Positions 19,362 through 30,461 of a stretch of 64,000 nt of DNA are shown in pieces. Source of the stretch: Photorhabdus asymbiotica (GTDB lineage Bacteria; Pseudomonadota; Gammaproteobacteria; Enterobacterales; Enterobacteriaceae); NCBI RefSeq assembly GCF_003634575.1, contig NZ_RBLJ01000005.1, positions 186,001-250,000 on the forward strand, read 5' to 3'. The notes under the pieces were generated by a model, which worked only from the letters and a program-made list of their open reading frames with translations, did not search any database and was not told where the DNA came from. The translations under genes were made by a program, and so were the position numbers. Every line of letters begins with the position of its first letter. The stretch's first letter is position 1.

Positions 19362-19919
19362 ATGGAATTGACACGCTGTCATTGGGTCACCTCTGATCCT
19401 GAGTATCTGGCTTACCATGACAATGAGTGGGGAAAACCCCAAAAAAACAGTCAAAAGCTGTTTGAAATGATCTGCCTGGAAGGGCAGCAATCTGGGTTAT
19501 CTTGGCTGACTATCCTGAAAAAACGTGAAGGCTACCGTAAATGTTTTCACCAATTTGACCCGGTAAAAATCGCCGTCATGAATGAAAATGATGTAGAACG
19601 GTTAATGCAGGATCGCACTATTGTCCGTAATCGTGCCAAAATTAACGCGATTATTAACAACGCGCTAGCATACCTTAAAATGCAGCAACAAGGAGAAGAA
19701 TTCAGTGCTTTTATCTGGCATTTTGTCGATAACAAACCCATTATTAATCAGTGGAAAACCATCACAGCGGTACCGGTAAAAACAGAGATTTCAGATGCAT
19801 TATCACAAGCGCTGAAAAAGAGAGGTTTTAAATTTACCGGCAGTACTACTTGTTATGCATTTATGCAGGCTACTGGTTTAGTCAATGACCATATAACAAG
19901 CTGTCTATGTCGAAAATGA
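19362..19919 (+). CDS. tag: DNA-3-methyladenine glycosylase I
   Basis: Base-excision repair enzyme that removes 3-methyladenine from alkylated DNA (185 aa; E. coli 187). The zinc ligands are expected at Cys6, His19 and the C-terminal His and Cys in LVNDHITSCLC; the catalytic glutamate is in MICLEGQQSGLSW. The conserved tail ALKKRGFKFTGSTTCYAFMQ is present. I chose the ATG at 19362 because AGGAAA precedes it and the protein then starts like E. coli Tag; the frame is open 13 codons further up. Confidence 0.96.
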   Translation: MELTRCHWVTSDPEYLAYHDNEWGKPQKNSQKLFEMICLEGQQSGLSWLTILKKREGYRKCFHQFDPVKIAVMNENDVERLMQDRTIVRNRAKINAIINNALAYLKMQQQGEEFSAFIWHFVDNKPIINQWKTITAVPVKTEISDALSQALKKRGFKFTGSTTCYAFMQATGLVNDHITSCLCRK

Positions 19920-20127
19920 ATTCAGTTAATGACGATTGCACTATAGCTGCTCACCGCTGTCTCTGCATTTTTTTAACCGGTTGGCTGATTTTAACATCTC
20001 AACTAACACCACTTGATTTTCAGCAATAAATTTTCGAGCAAGTTTATGTTGAAAACCAACACGGGCATTGACTATTTTTTCGTGACATTTTGCTATTCAA
20101 CATCGGGTTTTCGAGTTTAAAACAGTG

Positions 20128-20254
20128 TATACCAAATAGATTTCAAGATGCATCGCGACGGCAAAGGAGCGAATCCCCGGGAGCATAGATAACTATGTGA
20201 CCGGGGTGAGTGAGTGCAGCCAACAAAGAGGCAACTTGAAAGATAACAGGTATA
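20128..20254. repeat. ERIC element (127 bp)
   Basis: Complete copy of the second sequence type: core CCCCGGGAGC ... GTGACCGGGGTGAG and GAGGCAACTTGAAAGATAAC. One end is mutated (TATACCA). Confidence 0.93.
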
Positions 20255-20300
20255 AAACAAGTTTAATCTGACGTATTTAAGGTATTGTAATTTTGCATAA

Positions 20301-20427
20301 TATACCCAATGGATTTCGAGTTGCAGCGCGGCGGCAAGTGAACGAATCCCCAGGAGCATAGATAACTATGTGACTGGGGTGAGTGAAAGCAGCCAACAAA
20401 GCAGCAACTTGAAAGATGAAGGGTATA
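20301..20427. repeat. ERIC element (127 bp)
   Basis: Complete copy of the CCCCAGG/CTGGGG type, 46 bases from the preceding ERIC. Confidence 0.95.
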
Positions 20428-20728
20428 AATATAAATGCCAAATAACACTGCCAATAACCCGATTCACATTCTGTTAAATCATTCATTGCCGAATTTTTTA
20501 TGATCGATTATTTAACTGTTTTATAGGGCCAGAATTTGCGGCAGTTTTTGCTAAAATTCAATTGAATAATAAAGCTGGATGTTAACTAAACCATTTAACA
20601 CTTATTTGAAATGCCAAATTAAATATTAAATAACCAATAGTCATAATTTTCCCGATTGCACGCCGATTGTACGCGGAGTATGGTGTTATATCTCCTAACC
20701 CAAACACATACTGATAACGAACGTGGCT

Positions 20729-21982
20729 ATGATTTTTTCTCAATTTGGTAACAAATTCACACAAGATGCAGGCATAACCCGCCTGATGAATGATCTTAAT
20801 CAAGGGTTGAGGACTCCCGGTGCGATTATGCTAGGCGGCGGCAACCCGGCACATATCCCAGAAATGGATGACTATTTTCAGCAATTACTCACTGAAATGG
20901 CCGCAAACGGTCAACTGGCTGACACGCTATGTAACTATGATGGTCCTCAAGGTAAAGATACGCTCATTCAAGCGCTGGCAAAAATGTTACGCGAAAAGTT
21001 TGGTTGGGAAATTGGCACACAAAACATTGCCCTGACCAATGGCAGCCAAAGTGCATTTTTCTATCTGTTTAACTTGCTTGCTGGGCGTAGTGAAGATGGC
21101 TCTATTCGTAAAGTGCTGTTCCCACTGGCACCAGAATATATTGGTTATTCCGACTCAGGACTAAATGACGATTTATTTGTTGCCAATAAACCCAATATTG
21201 AATTATTACCAGAAGGTCAATTCAAATATCACGTTGATTTTGATCATCTGAAAATTACCGAAGATATTGGTTTGATTTGTGTTTCCCGTCCAACCAACCC
21301 AACCGGTAACGTCATCACCGATGAAGAACTACAACGGTTAGATCGCTTGGCCCAACAACATCAAATCCCACTGCTGATTGATAATGCCTATGGCGTCCCC
21401 TTCCCAAGTATTATTTTCAGCGAGGCCACGCCATTGTGGAATCCCAATATTATTCTGTGCATGAGCTTATCCAAATTAGGTCTACCGGGTTCACGCTGCG
21501 GAATCATTATTGCTAACGATAAAATCATCAATGCTGTCAGTAACATGAATGGCATCATCAGCCTTGCACCTGGCGGGGTAGGCCCAGCAATCGCATTGGA
21601 AATGATCCGTCGCAATGACCTGCTTCGTTTGTCACAGGAAGTTATCCGCCCGTTCTATCAGCAACGCGTTCAAGACGTTATTCATATTATCCGTCGTTAC
21701 TTACCAACAGAACTCTGCCTGATTCATAAACCAGAAGGCGCTATTTTTCTGTGGCTGTGGTTTAAAAACCTGCCCATAACAACAGAAATGCTTTATCAAA
21801 GACTGAAAAAACGCGGTGTGCTAATGGTTCCAGGTCACTATTTCTTCCCCGGATTGGAGCAAAACTGGCCGCATGCTCACGAATGTATGCGTATGAACTA
21901 CGTTCCTGACCCAACAAGTATCGAAAAAGGCATTGCAATTCTGGCGGAAGAAATTGAACTGGCACATCAACAAGCAGCCTGA
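20729..21982 (+). CDS. avtA: Valine-pyruvate aminotransferase
   Basis: PLP-dependent fold-type I aminotransferase (417 aa, equal to E. coli AvtA) that makes alanine from pyruvate and valine, or the reverse. The PLP-binding lysine is Lys249 in SLSKLGLPGSRCG, and SRPTNPTGN holds the cofactor-contacting Asn. The block LRTPGAIMLGGGNPAHIPEM is typical of AvtA. I use the ATG at 20729; a GTG two codons upstream is also in frame. It stands alone, with an ERIC-bearing gap on each side. Confidence 0.96.
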   Translation: MIFSQFGNKFTQDAGITRLMNDLNQGLRTPGAIMLGGGNPAHIPEMDDYFQQLLTEMAANGQLADTLCNYDGPQGKDTLIQALAKMLREKFGWEIGTQNIALTNGSQSAFFYLFNLLAGRSEDGSIRKVLFPLAPEYIGYSDSGLNDDLFVANKPNIELLPEGQFKYHVDFDHLKITEDIGLICVSRPTNPTGNVITDEELQRLDRLAQQHQIPLLIDNAYGVPFPSIIFSEATPLWNPNIILCMSLSKLGLPGSRCGIIIANDKIINAVSNMNGIISLAPGGVGPAIALEMIRRNDLLRLSQEVIRPFYQQRVQDVIHIIRRYLPTELCLIHKPEGAIFLWLWFKNLPITTEMLYQRLKKRGVLMVPGHYFFPGLEQNWPHAHECMRMNYVPDPTSIEKGIAILAEEIELAHQQAA

Positions 21983-21996
21983 AATTAACAATAAAA

Positions 21997-22022
21997 AGCT
22001 CCTGCTGGGAAATGCAGGAGCT
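21997..22022. terminator. Hairpin after avtA
   Basis: Perfect arms AGCTCCTGC (21997-22005) and GCAGGAGCT (22014-22022) begin 14 bases after the avtA stop. There is no T tract on the + strand, so strength as a terminator is uncertain. Confidence 0.5.
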
Positions 22023-22677
22023 AAATGACAACGAGGACTTTTACATGATTATTATCAGAGTTTGTAGGATGTTTTATGCATTAAGAAGAAGAGAATAACA
22101 TTCCTTATTTATCCACTCTTCTTAAGCAGTACCTATTTAATCAGAAAATTATAAATCCAATGGCTTGAATAGGCCGGTTTTTGTGCGTTTACTGAAGGCT
22201 AATGCAAGGCTGCCGATCTGTTCCAACAAATTTCACATACAACCCGCCAATCATCGGGTAAAAAATGGCAACAATTAAGTGTATTAGCTCAGACCAAATC
22301 ACCTGATCCTTAAATGATGGTTTGAATTGGTTTTTTATTCATCAGAAGAACGAAAAAATCGTGTGACATAAAAAATTCACTATTCTCAGGTATTAATGCT
22401 ATGTTCAATGTTGCATAACGTGATTATAGTGACTGATATATACCCAATAGATTTCAAGTTGCAGCGCGGCGGCAAGTGAACGAATCCCCAGGAGCATAGA
22501 TAACTATGTGACTGGGGTGAATGAAAGCAGCCAACAAAGCAGCAACTTGAAGGATGAAGGGTATAGAATCCCTTAGCTAAGCTCTCCTAGTAAATATTAG
22601 TCACCCAACAGGTAACAGAGTAACTTAGTTAAAGTGGAATGTTCTGGCTATTTGACCATACGAGATCAATAGAACCG
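22023..22677. other. Intergenic region with an ERIC
   Basis: About 650 bases with no gene I can support. An ERIC fills 22439-22565. The stretch 22140-22340 is less AT-rich than its surroundings but has no long frame. Confidence 0.4.
22439..22565. repeat. ERIC element (127 bp)
   Basis: Complete copy of the CCCCAGG/CTGGGG type, upstream of the yidQ-like gene. Confidence 0.95.
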
Positions 22678-22998
22678 ATGAAGAGTAATAAATTAATTCT
22701 ACTTTGCGTCACATTAGGATGGCTGTTAATCAGCGGATGTACCAGCATCATGACGCATTCAGGACCTAGCCGCGGTTATTATCCCGGCACCAAGGCAAAT
22801 ATCGAAATGCTGAAAGATGATAATACTGGCTGGGTAGTGAGACCATTGCTAGCGATTGATCTCCCTTTTTCTGCACTGTTAGATACCTTTTTATTACCTT
22901 ATGACTATATAAAATCTGATGAGGATCAGTCAGCAAATTCACCAAAAGAACGAATTGAAAAAATAGAAAAAGCACAAAATCAGCCTAAAACCAATTAA
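22678..22998 (+). CDS. yidQ: YidQ-like lipoprotein (YceK/YidQ family)
   Basis: A 106-residue predicted lipoprotein: signal MKSNKLILLCVTLGWLLISG followed by the lipidated Cys21 (lipobox LISGC). The mature part has the family pattern SxMTHSG...YYPGTKA..., D...W.., DLPFSALLDTFLLPYD. E. coli YidQ and YceK are envelope lipoproteins of unknown role. In E. coli yidQ sits beside yidR, as here, which supports the name. An in-frame ATG at 22639 is possible, but the lipoprotein signal argues for 22678. A basic Lys/Glu/Asn tail ends the protein. Confidence 0.85.
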   Translation: MKSNKLILLCVTLGWLLISGCTSIMTHSGPSRGYYPGTKANIEMLKDDNTGWVVRPLLAIDLPFSALLDTFLLPYDYIKSDEDQSANSPKERIEKIEKAQNQPKTN

Positions 22999-23051
22999 TC
23001 ATTCGTTCTGGTTGATTAATTGCCACCAGTGGATAGCCAACTGGTAACAAA

Positions 23052-23133
23052 TATACCCTTCATCTTTCAAGTTGCTGCTTTGTTGGCTGCGTTCACTTGC
23101 CGCCGCGCTGCAACTCGAAATCTATTAGGTATA
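23052..23133. repeat. Internally deleted ERIC element (82 bp)
   Basis: Both outer arms of an ERIC are present, but 45 bases that form the whole central hairpin are missing. It abuts the next complete ERIC and shares its terminal TA bases with it. Confidence 0.9.
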
Positions 23134-23258
23134 TACCCTTCATCCTTCAAGTTGCTGCTTTGTTGGCTGCTTTCACTCACCCCAGTCACATAGTTATCTA
23201 TGCTCCTGGGGATTCGTTCACTTGCCGCCGCGCTGCAACTTGAAATCTATTGGGTATA
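23132..23258. repeat. ERIC element (127 bp)
   Basis: Complete copy, reverse orientation relative to most others here, directly joined to the deleted copy at 23052-23133. Confidence 0.95.
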
Positions 23259-23261
23259 TAT

Positions 23262-24551
23262 TTATTTGAGTCCGGTTTCTACCAGGAAAATTTGCGTATA
23301 GCCATCAACTTCACGCATAAAGGCAACATGACGGCTATCAGGTGAAATCACAACTGCCTCCGCAGCAGGTGCTTTCTCGGTACGCTTTGTCAAACGTTGC
23401 ATTTGACTATTTTGCACATCACACAGCATCACACTGTTATCACAAATAAAAACAACATACTGACCGCTTCGATCCCAACTGAAAGCAGATTGAATACCAT
23501 AACTACCCTTCGTTATCTGACGTGGCTTTCCACCATTTGGCGATATTGTCCACAGTTGGACAATGCTATTGTCATCTTTCATCAAAAAACCAATCTGTTC
23601 GCCATCCGGTGAAGCCCGCAACCAGTGACGTGGATTATTCACTACTCCCGGCCAACGTTTATGATTGGTAAATGTCAGACGACGTTGCATAACATTAGCA
23701 GGCGGTGCCGGTAATGTCGTTTCCGTACCTTCCAGCGGTTTTTCCCCTGCAATTGCATAATCAGTGTCCTGTTCGGGTAAATCAACGATATAGATTTCCG
23801 GTACCTTTTCCCCTGTTGCAGAAATGGTATCGCCAATAAATGCCAACGCCCAACGCTGCCAATTTCCATCCTCTTTACAATACCCTGCTTGACCTACCCA
23901 ACACTCTTCATAGGCACGGTTAATCTCATCACTACCTGGCTCCGGCTGAGACTCTGTACTACTGACAACAACGGAGAAATAGTTACCATCATATTCACGA
24001 GGATGTTGTTTAGGCGGTTCAACTGATTTGAGAGGCACAGCAACAGCGATATTACGTAAATCCAGCGCTGGATCAAGCTCATGCATAACATGGTCGTTAT
24101 AAGTAAAACTCAAACGGCTGCCATCCGGGCTGAATACATGAACGTGACTGCCCCCGCGCAACGCTCCCGGAGTATAAGGGGCAGTAATATCCATTGCATC
24201 CAGCGTAACCGCTTTTCCCGGCGCATCCTCACTGACAATCACGCCCCGCCGATGATGAAAATCATAATGCCATTGCTCATCTGGGAATTCAGGCCCATGA
24301 ATAAACGCATACCGGACAGGTTCGGTTGGGCTGACTGTCACCACGCCAACATGAGCGCCCTCTTCGGCCTGATAGATAATGTCTGATTTACCACTGTGTA
24401 CATGAATTTTTTCTATCGTTAAACCGGTAAAAGAAGCACCATGGGGACGAACATCATACGCTAACCACTGGCTGTCTGGTGTCCAGACATTAATATTAGT
24501 AAGCTGATGGCTGCGATTGTCAAACGTGATTTGCCGTTCCTGAAAGTCCAT
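23262..24551 (-). CDS. yidR: YidR, DUF3748 beta-propeller protein
   Basis: A 429-residue protein corresponding to E. coli YidR (415 aa). It contains repeated WD40/TolB-like blade motifs such as VWTPDSQWLAYDVR, VFSPDGSRLSFTYN, RASPDGEQIGFLM, SWDRSGQYVVFICD and ISPDSRHVAFMRE, which predict a seven- or eight-bladed propeller. No signal peptide is visible, so it is probably cytoplasmic. Function is unknown. AAGGATAATGCA precedes the ATG. The gene ends only 4 bases from an ERIC, and it converges with yidQ. Confidence 0.88.
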   Translation of the reverse strand: MDFQERQITFDNRSHQLTNINVWTPDSQWLAYDVRPHGASFTGLTIEKIHVHSGKSDIIYQAEEGAHVGVVTVSPTEPVRYAFIHGPEFPDEQWHYDFHHRRGVIVSEDAPGKAVTLDAMDITAPYTPGALRGGSHVHVFSPDGSRLSFTYNDHVMHELDPALDLRNIAVAVPLKSVEPPKQHPREYDGNYFSVVVSSTESQPEPGSDEINRAYEECWVGQAGYCKEDGNWQRWALAFIGDTISATGEKVPEIYIVDLPEQDTDYAIAGEKPLEGTETTLPAPPANVMQRRLTFTNHKRWPGVVNNPRHWLRASPDGEQIGFLMKDDNSIVQLWTISPNGGKPRQITKGSYGIQSAFSWDRSGQYVVFICDNSVMLCDVQNSQMQRLTKRTEKAPAAEAVVISPDSRHVAFMREVDGYTQIFLVETGLK

Positions 24552-24685
24552 TGCATTATCCTTACATCAGGTTTTTTCGAATAAAAAATACTAATCTGAA
24601 ATAGATGGAACTAAAAAATTTCAGTCGAGACTTTACCATTTCGACATTACCCTTATCTTTTTACGCTGTGCATATCGAATAATCT

Positions 24686-27218
<2,533 letters not shown>

Positions 27219-27311
27219 AATTGCATTGCTTATTGCATTGCAATTAATAATTAAATTCTAAGTCTTTCAAGAAGCAGGATACTTGATTGTTTTTCCGTTA
27301 CCCATCATACT

Positions 27312-27333
27312 TATGCGCATACCTTTGCGCATA
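27312..27333 (+). promoter_or_regulatory. Probable CcdAB operator
   Basis: The palindrome TATGCGCATA (27312-27321) is followed by a near copy TTTGCGCATA (27324-27333), ending 12 bases before the ccdA start. Two spaced half-palindromes at this place fit binding of the CcdA-CcdB autorepressor complex. Role inferred. Confidence 0.5.
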
Positions 27334-27345
27334 GGAGTAAACACC

Positions 27346-27606
27346 ATGAATACCGTTACCTCTCCCCGTAACAGCATCAAAAGAAGCACCAAAAGAAGCA
27401 CCAACGTGTACCTGACGGCTTCACTGGTCGATAAAGCCCATAGTATGGACATGAATCTCTCAGCAACACTAGATATTCTTCTGGCGCAGGCTATAAAAGC
27501 TAAACAGGATGAGAGAGAGAAAGAGAAAGAAGATATGCAGGCTATGAACATATTCATGGCGAAAGCTGGAATGCTCACAGACGATGAATTTTTCGGGAGC
27601 CTGTAA
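27346..27606 (+). CDS. ccdA: CcdA-family antitoxin
   Basis: An 86-residue antitoxin of a CcdAB system. The N-terminal half is a ribbon-helix-helix DNA-binding domain (STNVYLTASLVDKAHSMDMN, NLSATLDILL), and the charged C-terminal half with the DDEFFGSL tail should wrap the toxin. The ATG at 27346 is chosen because AGGAG lies 8 bases upstream. Its stop overlaps the toxin start (TAATG), the standard coupling for this module. The antitoxin neutralises the DNA-gyrase poison CcdB and represses the operon. Confidence 0.88.
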   Translation: MNTVTSPRNSIKRSTKRSTNVYLTASLVDKAHSMDMNLSATLDILLAQAIKAKQDEREKEKEDMQAMNIFMAKAGMLTDDEFFGSL

Positions 27607-27929
27607 TGCCACAGCAATTTGATGTGTATCGTAATCCATCGGCCAAAACAAACAGACTTTGGCCGTTTTACCTTATTATCCAGAATGATTATTTTGATGA
27701 TTTAACAACAAGGATTATTGTTCCTCTGGTATCTAAAAATGACATTAGCCTCAACCAGAAAAGAATCACCCCTCAGGTGGTCATTAATAATAATAGTTAT
27801 TATATATTTACACCGGCAATAACGTTTCTGGATGCAAAAAAAATCAACAAATCAGATTTTGTATGCAACGTAGCCTCATCCAGAAATGAAATTATCTCAG
27901 CCCTCGATGCCATCATAACGAACACCTGA
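27606..27929 (+). CDS. ccdB: CcdB-family gyrase toxin
   Basis: A 107-residue CcdB: it starts MPQQFDVYRNPSAKTNRLWP like other chromosomal CcdBs, includes the strand PYLIIQNDYF-like segment (FYLIIQNDYFDDL), and reads through to a helix SSRNEIISALDAI. CcdB poisons the GyrA-DNA complex; plasmid F CcdB needs its last three residues (WGI) for killing, and here the protein ends ITNT, so activity should be tested and not assumed. It is coupled to ccdA. The module lies between two direct copies of the ligB 5' region. Confidence 0.88.
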   Translation: MPQQFDVYRNPSAKTNRLWPFYLIIQNDYFDDLTTRIIVPLVSKNDISLNQKRITPQVVINNNSYYIFTPAITFLDAKKINKSDFVCNVASSRNEIISALDAIITNT

Positions 27930-27999
27930 ACCCGCAAAGAGAAGAAAGATAACTAGAACCGTCAGACCCCTTCGTGCGGAGCATGTAAAAAATACCCGC

Positions 28000-28280
<281 letters not shown>

Positions 28281-28336
28281 GTTCAGAGCTGCAATCAACA
28301 ATCTCCGCCACTCGGGTTTTCATCGAAAACAGAGGT

Positions 28337-28372
28337 TTGACAACTTACAAACTTATCATATAAGATAAGTTT
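28337..28372 (+). promoter_or_regulatory. Promoter and operator of the split HigBA module
   Basis: TTGACA (28337-28342) and TATAAG (28359-28364) are 16 bases apart. A perfect inverted repeat, AAACTTATC (28349-28357) and GATAAGTTT (28364-28372), overlaps the -10 and is well placed for autorepression by the antitoxin. Confidence 0.6.
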
Positions 28373-28388
28373 AAGGGCAATATTGAAT

Positions 28389-28834
28389 ATGAACTGGAAC
28401 ATTGAGTTCTATGATGGTGTCGAGGGTGTGATCCTAGATATGCCACCCGGAATTCAGGCACGTATACTAAAACTGCTTGAGCTCATTGAAGAATATGGCG
28501 CTAATCTTGGAGAGCCACACACTAAGCCAATAGGAAAAGGCCTATTCGAGATTCGAGCCAAAGCGCAAGAAGGTATTGGACGCGGATTGTTTTGCTATAC
28601 CCTATGGATTTCAAGATGCATCGCGACGGCAAGGGAGTGAATCCCCGGGAGCATAGCGAACTATGTGACCGGGGTGAGCGAGTGCAGCCAACAAAGAGGC
28701 AACTTGAAAGATAACGGGTATATCTACAAGGTCCAAATATCATTGTCCTTCATGCGTTTATTAAGAAAAACCAGAAGATATCTAAAAAGGATCTTGATCT
28801 CGCTTATGAACGAATGAAAGAGGTTACAAAATGA
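28389..28834 (+). pseudogene. HigB/Gp49-like toxin gene split by an ERIC
   Basis: The 5' part encodes an mRNA-interferase toxin start (WNIEFYDGVEGVILDMPPGI ... GLFEIRAKAQEGIGRGLFCY). An ERIC follows at codon 70, after which the frame resumes as LQGPNIIVLHAFIKKNQKIS and ends at a TGA that overlaps the antitoxin ATG. Removing 125 bases (28599-28723) restores one continuous frame across Cys-Tyr-Leu-Gln-Gly, so the insertion alone killed the gene. An in-frame TTG at 28383 is an alternative start. The toxin should be inactive, leaving the antitoxin as an orphan. Confidence 0.85.
28596..28722. repeat. ERIC element inserted in a toxin gene (127 bp)
   Basis: Complete copy of the CCCCGGG/CCGGGG type. 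The reading frames on each side show that the net gain is 125 bp, consistent with a 123-bp core plus a duplicated TA target. Confidence 0.95.
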
Positions 28835-29109
28835 GTAGCTTAAAGTCTCTAAAATCCAAAGCATTAGCTAACCCAGATGTAAAAGCTGAGTATGATGCGC
28901 TAGAGCCAGAATTCGAACTAATTAATACTCTATTACGCATGCGGCATGCTGCTGGTTTAACTCAAAATCAAGTTGCACAGCGTATGGGAACAAAAGAAGC
29001 GAATATTTCCAGGCTTGAAAAAGGAAATGGAAACCCAACACTTAAGACACTATTGAACTACGCCAAAGCTTGCAATTGTAAACTGCATTTTGGCTTCAAA
29101 ACAACTTAA
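28831..29109 (+). CDS. HigA-like XRE-family antitoxin
   Basis: A 92-residue antitoxin with a central Cro/C1 helix-turn-helix: LLRMRHAAGLTQNQVAQRMG, then EANISRLEKGNGNPTLKTLL. The N-terminal helix (ALANPDVKAEYDALEPEFEL) matches HigA proteins of the HigB-first type. GAAAGAGG precedes the ATG, which overlaps the dead toxin's stop (ATGA). It should still repress its own promoter. Similar HTH residues occur in the fused protein at 15126-15527. Confidence 0.9.
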   Translation: MSSLKSLKSKALANPDVKAEYDALEPEFELINTLLRMRHAAGLTQNQVAQRMGTKEANISRLEKGNGNPTLKTLLNYAKACNCKLHFGFKTT

Positions 29110-29752
29110 TCCAAACGATATGAAAAACATCTTTCGGGGGTTTTTCATATTTGTTTTCTTTTATAGCAGTCTTTCGGGTGAACAACGGAGAGTTAGCAGG
29201 AAAAGCCTCGATACCAAAGCACATAATGATACGATTAGTTAATTTACTAAGTAATATTTTGTTATTGCGAGCTATTAATCAATGATTTAACCAAATATAA
29301 TGACTCAGCCTATCACATATTAATTTTATCGTCCCCTGTCATTACCAAAATAAACCTTCAAATAAATATCAAAATAAAATAACTCCACCAAACAATTTGG
29401 AAAAAAATATTACAACCATCACCCTAGTGATTTTTACTCTTTGCTTTACAGTTAATACTTAGTAAATTAAGTAACATATTTACGTATTAATTAGTAGCCA
29501 TAAATATGTACATTTCCTCTAAATTCCGTCGTTCAAGCCTCATAATTTTAACCTTCATCACTTATCGATAAAAAATAATCTAAAACCAACTACCAAAAAA
29601 TCAATTTAGTATTAACCTAAAGTTATTAGCCGATAACCTCTCTCTAAGTTGCAATATAAAATCAGCTTAACCCGCAAAGGATAGGTTTTATGGCATAAAT
29701 TCCCCTGTGGGTAAAAAGATCAATCCGATATCACCACCATTAGGAGAACAAT
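29110..29752. other. AT-rich intergenic region with a repeated leader
   Basis: About 640 bases with no gene. A short AT-poor stretch near 29130 precedes very AT-rich DNA. From about 29300 on, the sequence resembles the regions upstream of the paralogues at 32907 and 34674. The last 90 bases form the first of four copies of a 5' leader module that ends in AGGAG and an ATG. Confidence 0.55.
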
Positions 29753-30082
29753 ATGAATCAAAATAACGATCCCTCACCAAACATCGATACTGGCAGTAAT
29801 CCTACAAAACAATATTGGCAACCAAACAGGAGTAATCATGCTGATAATAATACGCCTATCGCCTCTACCAGAGGGGCAACCGCCATGTTATTACCAAATG
29901 GCAGAGTGATCGCTTGGGGAAATGACTCCAGTAGTCAAATTCCACCCGACATTGCCCAATTACAAGATATCGTTAGCCTAAGTGCATCAAGACACTCATT
30001 TACCGTACTGCGGGCCGATGGTCAGAGAGTTGGCTGGGGGTCGACTGGTGACAATAAATTACATTATGAATACGACTACTAG
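29753..30082 (+). CDS. Short RCC1-like repeat protein (109 aa)
   Basis: After a polar, Asn-rich head (MNQNNDPSPNIDTGSNPT) come about two RCC1-like blades: ATAMLLPNGRVIAWGNDSSS, IPPDIAQLQDIVSLSA and FTVLRADGQRVGWGS. A working propeller needs about seven blades, so this is a fragment or a minimal relative of the 541-residue protein downstream. It lacks the signal region of that protein. A good AGGAG lies upstream. The head resembles short reading frames upstream of the three later paralogues. Confidence 0.6.
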   Translation: MNQNNDPSPNIDTGSNPTKQYWQPNRSNHADNNTPIASTRGATAMLLPNGRVIAWGNDSSSQIPPDIAQLQDIVSLSASRHSFTVLRADGQRVGWGSTGDNKLHYEYDY

Positions 30083-30086
30083 TTAA

Positions 30087-30461
30087 TCCATTGAGCAGAG
30101 ATTTTACGGTACAGACTGCCTGTGGGTAAGGTCAATCCAATACCACCTTAAATTTAGGAGGGTAATATGAATCCAAACGATTTCTCCTCAAATATAAGTG
30201 CCAGCAATACTCTTATACCCAATGGATTTCAAGATGCATCGCGACGGCAAGGGAGCGAATCCCCGGGAGCATAGATAACTCTGTGACTGGGGTGAGTGAA
30301 CGCAGCCAACAAAGAGGCAACTTGAAAGATGACGGGTATATATAAATGCAATCTGTAATGATGGCCTGCACGGATAACCCGATGCAGAAAATAATCATCT
30401 AAATTAAGGAGCGCCCTTAAAAGGCCAAGGCAATCTGGCCGGGATAGGGTTATCACAAAGA
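30087..30461 (+). other. Leader of the RCC1-like gene, with a leader ORF cut by an ERIC
   Basis: A conserved leader with AGGAGGG precedes an ATG at 30167 whose frame (MNPNDFSSNISASN) runs into an ERIC and stops at 30274 after 35 codons. The two paralogous leaders downstream have the same frame without the ERIC. Past the ERIC come two hairpins, CTGCACGG...CCGATGCAG and GGCCAAGGCAATCTGGCC, before the next gene. Confidence 0.6.
30214..30340. repeat. ERIC element inserted in a duplicated leader (127 bp)
   Basis: Complete copy; the arms mix both sequence types (CCCCGGG on the left, CTGGGG on the right, giving a G-T pair). The paralogous leaders near 32790 and 34550 are empty sites. Confidence 0.95.

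Larger units (their letters stand above)
19920..20728. other. Intergenic region carrying two ERIC elements
   Basis: About 810 bases between tag and avtA with no supportable gene. Two ERIC copies (20128-20254 and 20301-20427) are only 46 bases apart. The last 200 bases should hold the avtA promoter and leader; I could not identify a -10/-35 pair with confidence. Confidence 0.5.
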
